Part shown: in pieces, positions 21,577 through 33,319 of the stretch
Layout of the letters: the number at the start of each line of letters is the position of its first letter
How positions within the stretch are numbered: position 1 is the stretch's first letter
Origin: Hirsutella rhossiliensis
Taxonomy: Eukaryota > Ascomycota > Sordariomycetes > Hypocreales > Ophiocordycipitaceae
Length of the DNA: 64,000 nt
Direction: 5' to 3'
Assembly (NCBI RefSeq): GCF_020360975.1
Contig: NW_025408670.1
Coordinates: 2,852,001-2,916,000, forward strand
Notes under the pieces: generated by a model
The model's input: only the letters and a program-made list of their open reading frames with translations
What the model was told of the DNA's origin: nothing
Database searches by the model: none
Made by a program: the position numbers and the translations under genes

Positions 21577-22859
21577 ATGCATATCGGATCTCTTCTCATA
21601 GCCCTCGTGGGCATGACCGTCGTCACCGAAGCCGCCGTCATGGACCGTGGATCCCCGGAATCAAACAGCTTGGACCGAAGACAACAGGGAGTTAGACAAG
21701 GCGGCGCCGGCCGAGCTGCAAACCAAGGCGTAGACAACAACATCAACAAGAACGGCGGTGGCATCAACAAGAACGGCGGTGGCATCAACAAGAACGGCGG
21801 TGGCAACAACAAGAACGGCGGTGGCAACAACAAGAACGGCGGTGGCAACAACAAGAACGGCGGTGGCGACAACAATGTGCTCAACTCCCTCGAGCTGAGT
21901 CAGAACGTCCTCAACAAAGGATCCCAGATCACGGGTCAAGAGGGGGGTGATGGCGATCCGGGACAATCCCCTTCGGTTCCGTAAGGAAATCCGCTCCGAC
22001 TCAAAGCATAGCCCATGATCTGACAAGAAAAAACAGGAGCAACAACAACAACATCAACTTTTGCGAAGGCAAGACAATCACGGATGGTTTGCAGATCAAG
22101 AAGGGTTCTTGCAACCCTGGTAAGTGACGGCCATGATCTCACTCCCTAATGCTCGTCTGACTGGTTACAGGTATGGGCAATATGCCGACTGAGGACGGAA
22201 TGGTGGCCACCGCCATTACGAGTCCCAAGCTATGCGAAAACCTGCCTGCCAACAAGCCAATCACCCTCACTGCCGTCTTGTCCAACATACAACTGGGCGC
22301 ATTCACGAACCCCGACAACACATACTACGCCGCTAATCAGGACCTGCTCAAAAACAAAGTCATTGGCCATACGCACTTTGTCGTTCAAACCGTGGGAAAT
22401 AATTTTGTTAGCAAAATTCCGCCCCCGGCCAAGACGTTTGCCTTCTTCAAGGGTGTCAATGATGCCGGCCAGCAGAACCAAAAAGGCGACTCCACGGTCA
22501 CGGAAAATATTGCCCAAGGGCTCAAAGCCGGCTGCTACAGATTCTGCACCATGGCGGGAGCTGCCAATCACCAGCCCGTCCTTATGCCCATCGCCCAGCG
22601 TGGTCCCCAAGACTCGTGCACCTTCTTCAGCGTCGGCAACCAGAACTGCGGTTGTGTTCTTAACAACGGTAACAACAATAACAACAATAACAACAATAAC
22701 AACAATAACAACAATAACAACAACAACAACAATCAAGGCCAGAAAGCTCAGCAGGCTCAGCAGGCTCAGCAGCAGCCAAAACAGGCTCAGCAGAAGCAGA
22801 ACAAGGGGAAGAATGGCAAGAAGCCGCAGGGTCAGGCAGGAGGCAGGAGGTTTAGGTAA
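21577..22859 (+). CDS. Secreted repeat-containing surface-type protein
   Basis: Exons 21577-21980, 22037-22119 and 22171-22859 encode 391 residues, all in frame. Signal peptide at 1-19. Next come six or so tandem heptads of the form NGGGxNK (about 52-100), encoded by 21-bp repeats. A globular core (about 140-325) contains GHTHFVVQTV, FAFFKGVND, CYRFCTMAG and NHQPVLMPIAQRG with several Cys. A run of about 22 Asn follows, then a Gln/Lys-rich basic tail. From memory the core matches a fungal secreted family often mislabelled ribosomal protein S17 in database entries and found in Hypocreales. Its biochemical role is unknown. The repeats suggest a cell-wall or matrix protein. It is not a ribosomal protein. 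Confidence 0.82.
21733..21872 (+). repeat. 21-bp coding minisatellite (NGGGxNK heptads)
   Basis: Tandem units of 21 bp with the core AACAAGAACGGCGGTGGC. The variable codon is ATC in the first units and AAC or GAC in the later ones. The frame is kept throughout. Confidence 0.92.
22664..22734 (+). repeat. AAC/AAT trinucleotide tract (poly-Asn)
   Basis: About 22 consecutive Asn codons, mostly alternating AAC and AAT, in the C-terminal part of the secreted protein. Confidence 0.92.
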
Positions 22860-24928
22860 TGTCAAAAGGTGACGAGAGAGGTGTTAGTCCTAGTGGCGGC
22901 GGTGTTCCCCTCCAAGCTTGAGTCGTCATGAACAGCGTCGGCGTCGGAGCAACCCTTTGTTTTTCCTCTCCTTTTTCGGGTGGCCTCGGCGTCGACGCTC
23001 TGACGGGAACGGCCGGAGGTGGTCCTCGTCGACCGAGTCCGTGCCCCCCCTCTAGGCGCGCATCGTGTTGCGCACGCCATTGATTCCGGAGCCACGGGAT
23101 GGCTCCGGCGTCACCCATTGCTCGTGGCCAGCTAGAATTTGGCACGTGCATATCGGGAAGCTCTCCAGTGACGCAATAGAGCCGTTCAGGTTTTGAAATA
23201 TATGAAGTATATGCGCTTTACCCGGCTGTTTTTGTAAATGTGACGGGGCACTTTTCTTCTAATCTACGCGGTTTGTGATGTACGACGGCGATGCAGAGCT
23301 GACTGTGTCGTACGAATAGCTGTCAAGATTCCCCTGGACATGGACAGATATCCCGTATGGCGAATTGGGTATTGACTGTAAGCTCGGCCAACTCCCCTCT
23401 CGCTCTGCTCCTCCAAGATGTCGGACGAGTTGTCTTATCGTACGTCCATCCGATGAACGTCGCATTGCCCACGTAGGAATACAGACTTGGGACCAGTGTC
23501 CGTACTATCTCGTCTCGGCGACGCAACCGTAGCTCGCAACCTCGCAACGTTCCCTGACGAGGCTCGTCTTTAGTTCTCGCATGAATCTCCAGTACGGGCC
23601 GCAGTCTCTCCACTGCAGAGCCCTCGCACGGTCGATGAGACAGCAGCCTCCCCCTTCTAGGGGTCGAATTCCGCCCCACACACCCTGCGGCTTCCCAAGC
23701 AGGAAGAGTATCACCAGCGACGAAAGAGGGCGCAGTAGAGACAGAGGTGAAGGCAAAGGCGAAAGGGTAAACTACGGGGGGGGGCGAGAAGCGGGGCGTT
23801 GTGAGGGCGGTCTCAGGCTTTCTCGCGTGCGTTTTGGGACAGACAGGCAACAAGCCATTGCCACATGGGGACATTAGGGAGGATTGTCGGCCCTGTCCCT
23901 CGGAAGCCGCGGGTATTTTTTGAATCTTGCCTCGGCAGTTTGGGGGGGGGGGGTTGCACATACATGTACTGCGGTGATGACATCACAGGGGAGAGAAGCT
24001 GTCCGCATTGGCATGCATTGTCCTGCGTGCCTGCATAGGTGGGCTGGTGCATAGTGAATGGGAGAAATCAACAAGAAGGACTTTGCTGCGCCCTTGTGTT
24101 AATGCACAAGCGAACAAGAAGGGGGAAGCCGTCGTGGCCTGCTGAGAGGCAATAACTGAGACAGGGAATGTAACACCTCGTCTTTGCGGAAATTGAAGGC
24201 TGGATTGCCGTTTTCGGTATTCACAACGCATACTAGATCATGCTGCCTCTGCCGGTCGCTTCTCCTCTCCCCTTTGCGGCGGCGGGTACCCGGGAGCCGC
24301 GGGGCAGGTGGGGCCGCGGATCCTCCGGGTGAGCCGGAGTGGGGCCGGGACACGAGTCCGGGATTCAACTGCACTTTGAGCGCGCCCAAAGATACGGAGG
24401 CAAAAGAAGGAGGGATGAAATTGAACGCCGGTGAATCTTGGGAGAATCGTAGATTACAAGGCAGGAGATGTCAAAATAAGCATGAAGTGTGTTTATTAAA
24501 TACTATCGGGGCAGGCCGGCTCGCGCCGAAGAGCAGACGAAGCCAGCCGGAGGAGATGCGCCGTGTGCCCCGTGGCACTGAACAAGACGAAGACAAAGAA
24601 ACTAGCCAACGGTACATGCTGAAGAGGTGCGTGGTTTCCGCCAGCCACGACGCTTGCTTTCCCCCTCGTCCCGTGGATGTGTGAAAATGCTGTGATGCCG
24701 TGTGCTATGCCGTGTGCCATGCCGCTGGTTATGCAAAAAGTGTCGACTATGTGCAAGAAGGGTGAATCATATAAGGAGCGAATGTCACCACAATAGAAGC
24801 TTTTTCCATCTCCCCATCTCTGCCTGATCCGATCGTCCCCGTCTGAAGTTGGTTTTGTTGTCGTTGCTGGCGCAATAGCTCCCGTTGTCCGCCCAGCCCG
24901 GCTGGGGGGGGGGGGGTGAAGACGGCTC
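22860..24928. other. Convergent intergenic region
   Basis: 2.1 kb between two convergent genes. It contains a run of about 13 G near 23941 and another near 24904. Long open frames on the minus strand (23323-23961) are biased in composition and match nothing I recognise. Confidence 0.5.
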
Positions 24929-25161
24929 TCAACCACGTTTAGGACTGCCCAACAGACGGTCCAGTTAGCAAAACGTGTGTGTGCGCCGCGCGCAGATGCT
25001 GGGTTGTGGACTTACCCGCAGCCCTGGGGCGTGACCTCGCCGAAGAAGCAGTCTCCCGGCACCTTGAGGACGACCTGGTCCGCCTCGATGGGGGAGATGA
25101 CGATGCCGGCGCTGGCGAGCAACGCGGCCGCGGCCAGCGCGATAGCCAGTGACAGCCGCAT
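24929..25161 (-). CDS. Small secreted peptide (53 aa)
   Basis: Exons 25016-25161 and 24929-24944 encode 53 residues. A GTAAGT donor and GGGCAG acceptor define a 71-nt intron, and the second exon adds only the last residues and stop, as CGPKRG. Residues 1-19 form a strong signal peptide. The mature part has a conserved-looking cysteine segment, GDCFFGEVTPQGCGP, with Cys38 and Cys48 able to form one disulfide. I do not recognise a named family. Size, signal peptide and cysteines fit a secreted peptide. The coding case rests on the signal peptide and the clean intron. Confidence 0.55.
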
Positions 25162-26239
25162 GGCGAGAATTGGGGTGTTCAGATGTAGCGATTAGATGTG
25201 GCTTTCTGTCTCGACTTCCTCGGTGGTGACTTTGCGCCGGGCCAGCGACCTTGGGAGGAGGAGGGAAAGCAGAGACGGGTGCGTGAGAGTGAGTGAGTGA
25301 GTGTGAAGGTGGCGATGGAAAGAGAGGAGAGGAGGGAGCCAGAGCAACGAGAGTTCACGCGACGAGGCAAAAAGGAAAGAGTCGAGTCGAAACGGCTTGA
25401 TACAGGGGGCCATGTTCCGGTGAGGTTTCAGGGCGAGGCGGAAGCTCTCAGCGCCGAGCGCTCGCGCCCGGCTTTAGTGGGTTACAGGTTCCCCCCCCCC
25501 CCGAAGGTGGTGGTGGGTGGGTTGTGGGGTCCGACGAGTCTAAACGGGCTACTACGGCGGGCGGCCGCGCTTAGGGGACGCCGACGCCTACAGCGGTGAA
25601 GTATGGGCGGCGGTAGTGCACGAGTAAGAAGGGCGGCCGTGGCAGCTGGGCAACGGTCTCGATATCCTGGACGACAGCAGTGACGGGAGCGACAACTGAA
25701 GAATATAATGAGAAAAAAAGGACGGGTGCAAAAGCGAGGGAAGCAATAATTAGCTCCAAGCGCTCGCTCCCCTGAGGCCCCATGACGGCGCTTACATATT
25801 ATATTTAGCTTAACCACCTACCGGATCCGGGACCCCCCCCGCGCCGCGCCGCCACGCCAAGAAACATCCGGACCGCCCGCACCATCATGCACTTGCATTT
25901 GGTACCACAATCAATGCGCTCTGTGCTTGTGTCTTGCCTGATGGTTGTATTATAATTACAGTACAGACTCTCTCAGTTGTGGATGCGCGGAAGAGCAGGT
26001 CCAGCATCAACGCCCGCGCCCACCATGCCGTCCTTGTCCCTGCCACCTGAGCTGAGCAGTCATCAAAACGCGGCAAGGCATTAGTTACTACAGTACACAT
26101 TGTCAGTGCAGGAGCATGAAAACCCGGCAGGCCACCCTGGGGCCTCGAAGCACATGCCATATCCCATGTGTAACTCCCACGCCGCCATGACCACTTCCTC
26201 TCCTCCTCCTCTCGCCCATTATCATTGTCGTTGTTGCCG
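25162..26239. other. Intergenic region
   Basis: 1.1 kb upstream of the small secreted peptide, on its promoter side, and downstream of Asterix. It includes a run of about 13 C near 25490. No gene seen. Confidence 0.5.
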
Positions 26240-27020
26240 TCACTGCGGAGGAGGAGCCGGCGCAGGCGCCTCGGTGCTGGTCCCAGCCAGTCCCGTCTGC
26301 TGCGGCAGAAAGAGCGGCATATACGTGACCCCGAGGGCCATGACTGGGCAAACAAAGCATTCCCGACGTCAGCGAGGCGATCCCACCTACGAACAAGGGA
26401 CATGGGAGACAAACCCGACATGAGCACCGAAAAGTAGCTCGGCGTGCTCGACGCTTTCCGGGCGTCCTCGCCCTCACCGAGCCAGGCCTGGATCGAGAAG
26501 ACGACGGCAGCCCTGCGGCGTCCCGTTAGTCTCCTTGTGTGTATATGTATGTGCCTTGACCCCTTTTCCCCGCCGACCACGACTGCCACCGCGACTGCCA
26601 CCGCGCCTCTCTCCTCGACACCCCTGCGCAAGCGGTCGTAGATCCGTCGTTTGAGGGAGCGCATGCAAACGCGGGGCAAGAAGGGAAGATGTGAAGAGCG
26701 GTAGGAAAGAGGGCTGTACCATCCAACGTATTTGTTTCGCGTAAACATGGCAGCCATGGGCATCGTCGAGGATATCGTAGACGAAAAGTCGGCCTTGTCG
26801 CTTGAGGCCGTCGGCTCCTGATACGGGATGACTGCTCAGTGTTCGCTCAATGGTCAGCAGTCGGCTCTTGCCCTGGCGTTCCCCTCTCGTCATCAACTCT
26901 CCCGCAGCGCAGCACCATCATCGTCGCGCTCGCCCGCGCAGCAACAACAGCAAAGGAAGCGCGGGTTGGCGGGGGAGACTTACTCAGGTCGGGCCGCCGC
27001 ATGTCCTTGCCGGGCGCCAT
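26240..27020 (-). CDS. Asterix homologue (ER PAT complex subunit)
   Basis: Four exons (26984-27020, 26720-26831, 26415-26512, 26240-26343) give 116 residues, each junction in frame. The N-terminus MAPGKDMRRPDL, the segment STMPMAAMFTRNKYVGW and the hydrophobic stretch VVFSIQAWL, followed by YFSVLMSVMALGVTYMPLF, match the fungal form of Asterix (WDR83OS). With CCDC47 in animals, that protein forms the PAT chaperone for polytopic membrane proteins in the ER. Two to three short membrane helices are expected. A Pro/Ala/Gln-rich tail ends the protein. Because the gene is four short exons, no single open frame reveals it. Confidence 0.85.
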
Positions 27021-27492
27021 GGTTTTGCTGCTCTGCTCGACCGTCGTGGGGACTGCGTGGCAACCAAGGATGAAGCTGTGGTTGATTTGTTGCTTGCTCA
27101 GCTGAAAGTGGCTTAGGTAGTAAGTTATGTACTGTAGCACGGAGCCTCGCCATCCAGCCAATCAACCTCGAGACGCTCCCCGCTATTATCCGGATCCGAA
27201 TTGGCTTGCTCTCGGCCGAGACCAGCCACGATCCACCGAGGGCCTGTACCTACTGCTGGATGGATGAAGCCCCCAACCGATACTTCTGTAGCGAGGAAAT
27301 GAGCATCATTGCCTACCGCTTGAAGGAGTTGAGACGTTTTCAATTTCATCCCCGAGCCCTCAAATCCCACAATGACGTGGGCGGGGAGCCTCACTGCCAG
27401 CACCTCATACCTAGCCTACAACCAAAAACACGCCTCCCACGCTCATCCACATGCACAGCAAATAAGCAATGCAAAAACCAACCACCACCGCG
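27021..27492. other. Intergenic region
   Basis: 472 bp between the Asterix start and the stop of the 910-residue gene, both on the minus strand. It contains the Asterix promoter. No further feature seen. Confidence 0.5.
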
Positions 27493-30282
27493 TCAATCCA
27501 CCCTCACAATCACCTTCCACCCCAGCGCCCCAGCCTCCCTAATCGCACACGCCAGACACCCCCTTCTCCTCCTGCTGATGATGGCGTTCCAGCCCTTGGC
27601 CGCGCAAATCGCACGCACCAGCACCTCCATGTCGGACCCAAACTGCCGCGTCTGCGACTCGAGATACATCTGCGCCGTCGCCGAGAAGCTGCCCTTGCGC
27701 TCCGCCACCGACGACTCCGGCGGCCATGAGCTCACGCGCTCCAGCGCCGGTGACTGCGGTGCCTCGCCGCCTCCCAGGTTGGTGATGCAGTCGACGACCA
27801 GCACCCGGCTGTTAGGCGCCTTGCCGAGGCACGCGTCGGCCAGGAACTCGGCCAGCGTCGCCCGCGGCTTCTGAATCAGCTCCGACAGGTGGATGACCGA
27901 GTACTTGAAATACTTGTGCAGCGGGTGGCCTGCGAGTAGCATGTTAGTGATCCGCTCATCCTGAAGCAACACCCCGGGGGTCCCACCCGTCATGTACGCA
28001 GAGCGCGAGCCCTTGCCCAGCGAGTCCGATCCCCAGACATCAATCTTCTGCACAGTCGGGCTGTACGGCGACTTGAGCATCCTGACGCGGTGCGATGGCG
28101 CGCAGGGATGCGCCGTGACAAAGCTTATGTCGTAGGCCAAGCGATACGTCCGCTCCTCCTCGCTCCCGCCATCCACCGACACCAGGAACTTGGCGCTCGC
28201 CGGATAGGACAGTATCTCGGGGGCCCCGCCACAAGTCTCGGCAACCGGCGTCGCGACGATTTCGCTGAGAGGCGTGGCAGGCACGGATTCCGCCGGCGAC
28301 GAGAGTTCTAGAGACAGCAACTTGATGACGAGGCCCGGAGGCCACGTCGAGTAAGCGTTCTCGTGGGGGATGATGAAGTCGGCCGGGAGGACCGAGTCCT
28401 CCTTTGCGCCGCCAAGGATGGACGACTCGCGCTCGAGCTTCCTCTTACCCCATAGCCTGGCTTTCTTCCCTAATTGAGCAACGTCATCTGAGGAAAACGT
28501 TAGCCACTCCGCGCCGGGAACCTGCAAATCCACCACCTAATGGAGCCATGAAAGAAACGAACCAGCAACGTCTTGCACCTCGATGCCGAGCCACCCATCA
28601 CTCATCCCCCGAGGGACAATGTCGGTCGATATCCACCCCATGCACTCGGCGGCTCCCTCACCGGCCGCAAGCACTCGGCCGACAATGCAGGCTGTGCTCC
28701 AGAAGCTCTTGCCAGCGTACACGAATCCCCCAGACAAGTTGGCACACGGCCCCAGCTTGGCCAGAGCCTCGTCATCGTTCTCCAGAAGTGTCGCCATGAG
28801 GTAGTGGCACATGGCTTCGCCCGGGATGGCCAACCCGTAGACGTAAGATTTTGTGAGCCATCCCGATTCGTGCAGTGCGGCCGCCAGCTTCCGTCTTTGG
28901 GTCTGCGCACTCTGCTTGTTTTCGCCGTGACGGCACGCGAGATCCCACGCCCCAGGGTAGGCGGCCTGCTTGGCCGTGGTGGAAGTCGAGCGCGGGCGAC
29001 GCGTGGGCCCGTCGTCAACCGCATGGCGGGCGTTTTCCGATATCCTGGCCTCATACCTGTCGATGCCGGGCCACATCAGGTTCGTCGCAAAGCGTATGAG
29101 CCCATCGACTTGGCGCTGACCATGCCGGCCCCTGATGGTGTAACGGTGTGGAGGTGAGGGGGCTTGCCTATGATGATGCCGATGGGGCATCCTGCTGACC
29201 AGAGAAGCCAGCCAACTCCGAGCGCGGTGAGGCGAAGCTGGCTCTACCGTGCCCGGCCCCTCCTCCTCTCTCGCGATCTCGATATTCTCGAGCCAACTTT
29301 GCGCAAGGAGGAGGGACCATTTGACCGCAGGGGTTGCGCCTCTCTCAAAGTATGCGACGTCAATGGGCTTGATGCTCCCTGAGCCATACTCGACGCCCTC
29401 TGTGATGGCATCCAGGCGGAGGAGCAGCTCCGTCGCCACCAAGATCTGCATGAACAGCCAGTACTTTTCCTCGGCACGCTCGCTGGCGTTGTCGGCATCG
29501 TGGATGGCGGTAGCATCGTCAAGCTCATCGTCGGCCTCGTCTCCCCACAAGACCTGCCCAAGCCGGATGCGCCACTCGACGCGGCCAAGGTCGATCCAAA
29601 CATTGGCGGTGCCGAGGCACTTGAGGAGTGCGACAATTTGATTAGGAAGCCCATACTGGTCCGTCTTGTCTATGGCCGTGCTGTAGGGCCTCATCAGGGT
29701 GTGGAAGAGATCCTGGTACGTGTCGGTTGAGGGGCGGGCACGCAGATCATTGCTCCGGTACAGCTCCCCGTTTCGCCGCAGTCTTTCGAGAAGCTCCGAC
29801 TCGGGCAGGCGGCGCAGCCAGCCGTGACTGGACAAGATGCGCTCACGAGCGTCGACAATGACGCGGGCCTTTGTGCCGACGCTCTGGAAGCCAAACTGCT
29901 CCTCCTCGAGCGAGTCGGCCGTCGAGAGCTCTAGGGCAGCCTGGTAGCCCATGGTGCCCTTTTCGAGCCCCTGCATGCTGAGCATGTTGGGCCGCTCTCG
30001 ACAGCGGATGTGGAAGTGGGCTTTGTGCCGCTCCTCGGCCTGCGTCTTGGCGGCGGCATCGCGGTTGATGTCCCTCGAGAGATGGGGCCAGGCGGTGAGG
30101 CCGCTCCAAGCCCTGTCCGCGATGGGGACGTGATCCGTCAAGTCCCTAATCTCGAGCTCCTCATCAAAGGGGAAGGCGACGCTGGGATGGGGTGCGCCGT
30201 GGAAGTGGCTCTCGCTACGGGCAAAGTACTGTGGCGCGCCCGAGAAGAGCTTCTCGATGTCGTCGTCGCTCAGGGAGCTCAT
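27493..30282 (-). CDS. Uncharacterised conserved-type protein (910 aa)
   Basis: I model exons 28579-30282 and 27493-28521, joined by a 57-nt intron in phase 0 (weak GTGCAA donor, TTGCAG acceptor), giving 910 residues. Without it, the first frame stops at TAG just before the second frame. The N-terminus is acidic (SSLSDDDIEKLFSG). A block around HFHIRCRERPNMLSMQGLEKG and NANVWIDLG-like segments suggests an alpha-helical globular protein. The second exon contains VLVVDCITNLGGG and ends with RRRRGCLACAIREAGALGWKV. I recognise no named domain. Two separate genes (581 and 347 residues) are the alternative, but the second would then start immediately after the first stop. Confidence 0.65.
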
Positions 30283-31255
30283 GATGCATGGCGTGGAGGA
30301 GAAGCAAGCACTATACCGGGGCCCGACTGCAGAGGCGACGCATGAGCCTCTGTCATGTGAAGACGAGGCGCCGGGTGGGTGGGCTCTGGACAGGTGGGCT
30401 CTGGTGAGGAGGGCGGTTGTTTAGCAAGACGGAGGTCGGCGCGGGGCCGTGATCTGACGAAGTACGACCATCAGTCGGCCTTGGTGAGAGTGCACTCGGG
30501 AGCAGGTATGGTTGAGGTATCGATGCTCGCCTTCAGGCGGAGATAACGCATAATATGAGGTAAGCAGGGCTACTTACGGAGTACCTGCATTTGTTGCAGG
30601 GCATTCAGGAGGCCCTCTCATCGCAGCTGGCCACGGTGCGGGTGGCGTGACCCATCGCCCGCCAACGAGCGTTCACCGCAATGAATTACAGGGGTAGGAT
30701 AGAGGATAGAGTCGGCCATCTTCCTGTCATCACAAAGCTTACCCCAACATGGCCCAGCTTCGTTGCTAGACCCTGGATCTTCCCCGCATTCTGGACCGGC
30801 CGGGACGACTGCTCCGTCCCCTCTTGGAATGGAGATGAAAAAAGGCTCGACCGGACGGCAGTGCTCATGGCTGTCTCTTTTTAACTTCCACGCCCTTTAA
30901 ATACAGGATAGAAATATTATTCCCTTCACTGCAATACGACCGGCATGACTTCAATCGTATCATTCGAGTTATACTTTGAGTGAGAAAGGCCATTCATAGC
31001 ATCAACGTAATCCCTTGCAACGCCATGCGGCCACTACGAAGTACCCCAGAAGCCATCCCAATTTCAACATGCCGATGCTAACCCAACCTTCGTCGTGCCG
31101 TCCAAGCTCGCCAGGGTATCATTCATGTCGGGCGTAAAAAAACAAGAGAGAGGAGCAGAGGAAGATGCCTCCATCGCCCATCTTTCCCCTGTCCACCACT
31201 CTGCCAGCCTGTCCACCGCGTATTGTGTCGCTTAATCCATGTTTGCTGCATTGCC
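30283..31255. other. Intergenic region
   Basis: 973 bp upstream of the 910-residue gene and downstream of the Roadblock gene. AT-rich at 30880-31060. No gene seen. Confidence 0.5.
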
Positions 31256-31782
31256 TCAGGCCGATGGTGTGTCGTGAATGACGGTAAGGAGGTACTTGGT
31301 GTCTGGTACAATGACAATCTCCTGCTTCTTGGTGCGCATTCGTAGGAGCCGCAGTTCGTCCTACTCGACATCAGTCACCATCTCCTCGACGGCATGGAGA
31401 GTAGGTAGGCCGACCTCTTTGTCCACCTCCTGTACCAGCTGGTCCGACGTGGCGACAAAGTTCCAGACCATGGCGGCAAAGTCTTCCATCCCCTTGGACT
31501 CGCTTTCCTCGGCGGCGGGCACCTCGTTGGAGAAAGACGCAGCCGTCGCGGCGTCGCGGGATTTGGCCGTCCGGAGGGCAGACACGTCGCCGCTCGTCTT
31601 GAGGATTGCGCCGCTGGCGCGGTCGAGGACGATGCTAGCCTTGACGCCAGGCTTCTTCAACAGCCGGCCTAGCTTCTCTTCAAGGGCATCATGGCCGTTC
31701 GTCCGGCTCGCCTGGCAACCAAGTCAGCACTGGGCGTGAGCAGCCGCGCCGGGAGGCTCTAGACCGTGGAGGAGTCAACCAT
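31256..31782 (-). CDS. Roadblock/LC7-domain protein (dynein light chain type)
   Basis: Three exons (31765-31782, 31415-31711, 31256-31360) encode 139 residues. The Roadblock/LC7 domain covers most of the protein, from ALEEKLGRLLKKPGVKASIVLDR to the final RTKKQEIVIVPDTKYLLTVIHDT. The family includes dynein light chain Roadblock and small GTPase regulators that dimerise through this fold. The first intron has a clear GCTGAC branch site. Both introns are about 54 nt and in phase 0. Read without the second intron, the frame meets a TAG, but that TAG is the 3' end of the intron. It is divergent from IPI1, with 402 bp between starts. Confidence 0.85.
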
Positions 31783-32184
31783 GGCAAAGTTTGGCCGTGT
31801 TCGCGATGGCGCTGTTGCTTTGCGTCGGGCAGACAACGAGTTGGTGTCACAGCAAGATGACGCCCATTTGATAGCCGCGCGTACGAGCCAACAACAGGCT
31901 CACCCGTCATGTTCTGTATTCATCGGCGTAGCGGTGGCACTGGCTGCCGGTTGGGCGGGGCTGCGGACACGCGCCAGCGGGGCACCTTTCTGCCGCGAGA
32001 CACCGCTGCAAGTCTGAGGCCCACTATTGTATGCAAATAGTAACGACGACGGTGAAGCATTCGAAATTGAACAATTGGTGGCGGCTTTCCTTCAATTTCT
32101 GTCGACGCCCGAATCTCCGTATGCGTAATACGCCTGCTAATTTTTAATTGTCTTTGCAACGTCTGCACACGCAGAGCCGCCAAA
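31783..32184. promoter_or_regulatory. Divergent promoter region (Roadblock / IPI1)
   Basis: 402 bp between the two divergent starts. AT-rich near 32080-32155. No specific element recognised. Confidence 0.4.
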
Positions 32185-33319
32185 ATGGGCTCCAGCTCGA
32201 AGAAGAAGAAGGAGAAGCAGAAGGATTTTCAAGTGAGTTGGCCCTGTTCACGCGCCGTCGCAGCACATGGCTCACCCTCCGTAGAAACCCAAGTACAAAG
32301 TCGGGAAAACCCAAGCCAAGGCCTCCAATCACACCGATACCAGCTTCAAGTCCAAGGGTAAGCGATACTGCCTTAGATGACCGTCCCTGCCGCCGTGCTG
32401 ACGACGCCTAGCGATTGTCATGGGCCATCAGTCATTGTCGACAGAGGCCCCTGACGTCGACCAGCTATTCAAGCACAACCTCTCGTTGGCCTCCTCATCC
32501 AAGTCAGACAAGCAGCGTCGCGAGGCGCTTGCGTATCTGACCAGTCAGCTGTCTGCCGATGCTTGTGCGAATCCGGTTGGAACTCGCGCGCTCCTCATCA
32601 AGCTCCTCCCCTTGGTTTCCGATAGCTCAACACCCGTGCGAGCTCAACTATTGAAGCTTCTGCGCACTCTTCCCGAGGATGAGGTGAAGCATAGCGTTGA
32701 ACACGTCATTGTATATCTTCGGGCTGGGATAACACATCTGTCATTGGACATCAGCAACGACTCCCTGGGCGTCATGGAGTGGCTGCTCGATGTGGCCGAC
32801 GACGAGCTTGTCACTTGCCCCGGCGGATGGGTCAAGACGCTGAGCACATTCTGCGCCACCATGGGCTGGTCCGTGTCTTTGTCCACTGGCGGCTGGACAT
32901 CTGGCGCTCGAGCTGGGCTGAAACCTAAAGACGCTCAAAACCTGGCCCGCCAGATCACGGCATTATCAAGATTCATCGAGGCTGGCTTCAGAGCGGGAAC
33001 TACCGAGGGCAGAAAGACGTCTGAGTACTGGGATAACCTGTACAGATTGCCTCGAGCTGCGAATGCCTTTGGATACCTGAATCTGACGGACGAGCGACGT
33101 GACGAAGAGGGAGAGATGTATTCGAATCGGGAGGCACGGCAACAAGTCTTCCACCGGCGATTTCTTGTTGGCGTGTCCAGAGGCGTCGAAAGAGCGAAGA
33201 AGGAGGGTGGCTCGGCCGGCCGGGCTGCCTCGTCACTGGATCAAATACTGCAACAAGGGATGCGCGACTTTGAACCTTCGACCGCCATGGACACCCAAGA
33301 TCTCCTCGACCTCTGGTGA
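32185..33319 (+). CDS. IPI1: Pre-rRNA-processing protein Ipi1
   Basis: Exons 32185-32232, 32285-32357 and 32412-33319 encode 342 residues. Ipi1 (TEX10 family) is part of the Rix1 complex needed for ITS2 processing and pre-60S maturation in the nucleus. The N-terminus is lysine-rich (MGSSSKKKKEKQKDFQ), then KPKYKVGKTQAKASN and HTDTSFKSKA; both motifs are assembled by splicing. HEAT-like helices follow (QLLKLLRTLPEDEV, ITHLSLDISNDSLGVMEWLL). The C-terminus ends in DTQDLLDLW. Confidence 0.9.

Noticed and set aside
31361..31414. An in-frame TAG in the Roadblock/LC7 gene suggesting a nonsense mutation
   Set aside because: The TAG is the acceptor end of a 54-nt phase-0 intron (donor GTCGGC at 31414). 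Splicing it out joins the conserved acidic segment directly to DELRLLRMRTKKQE, as expected for the family.
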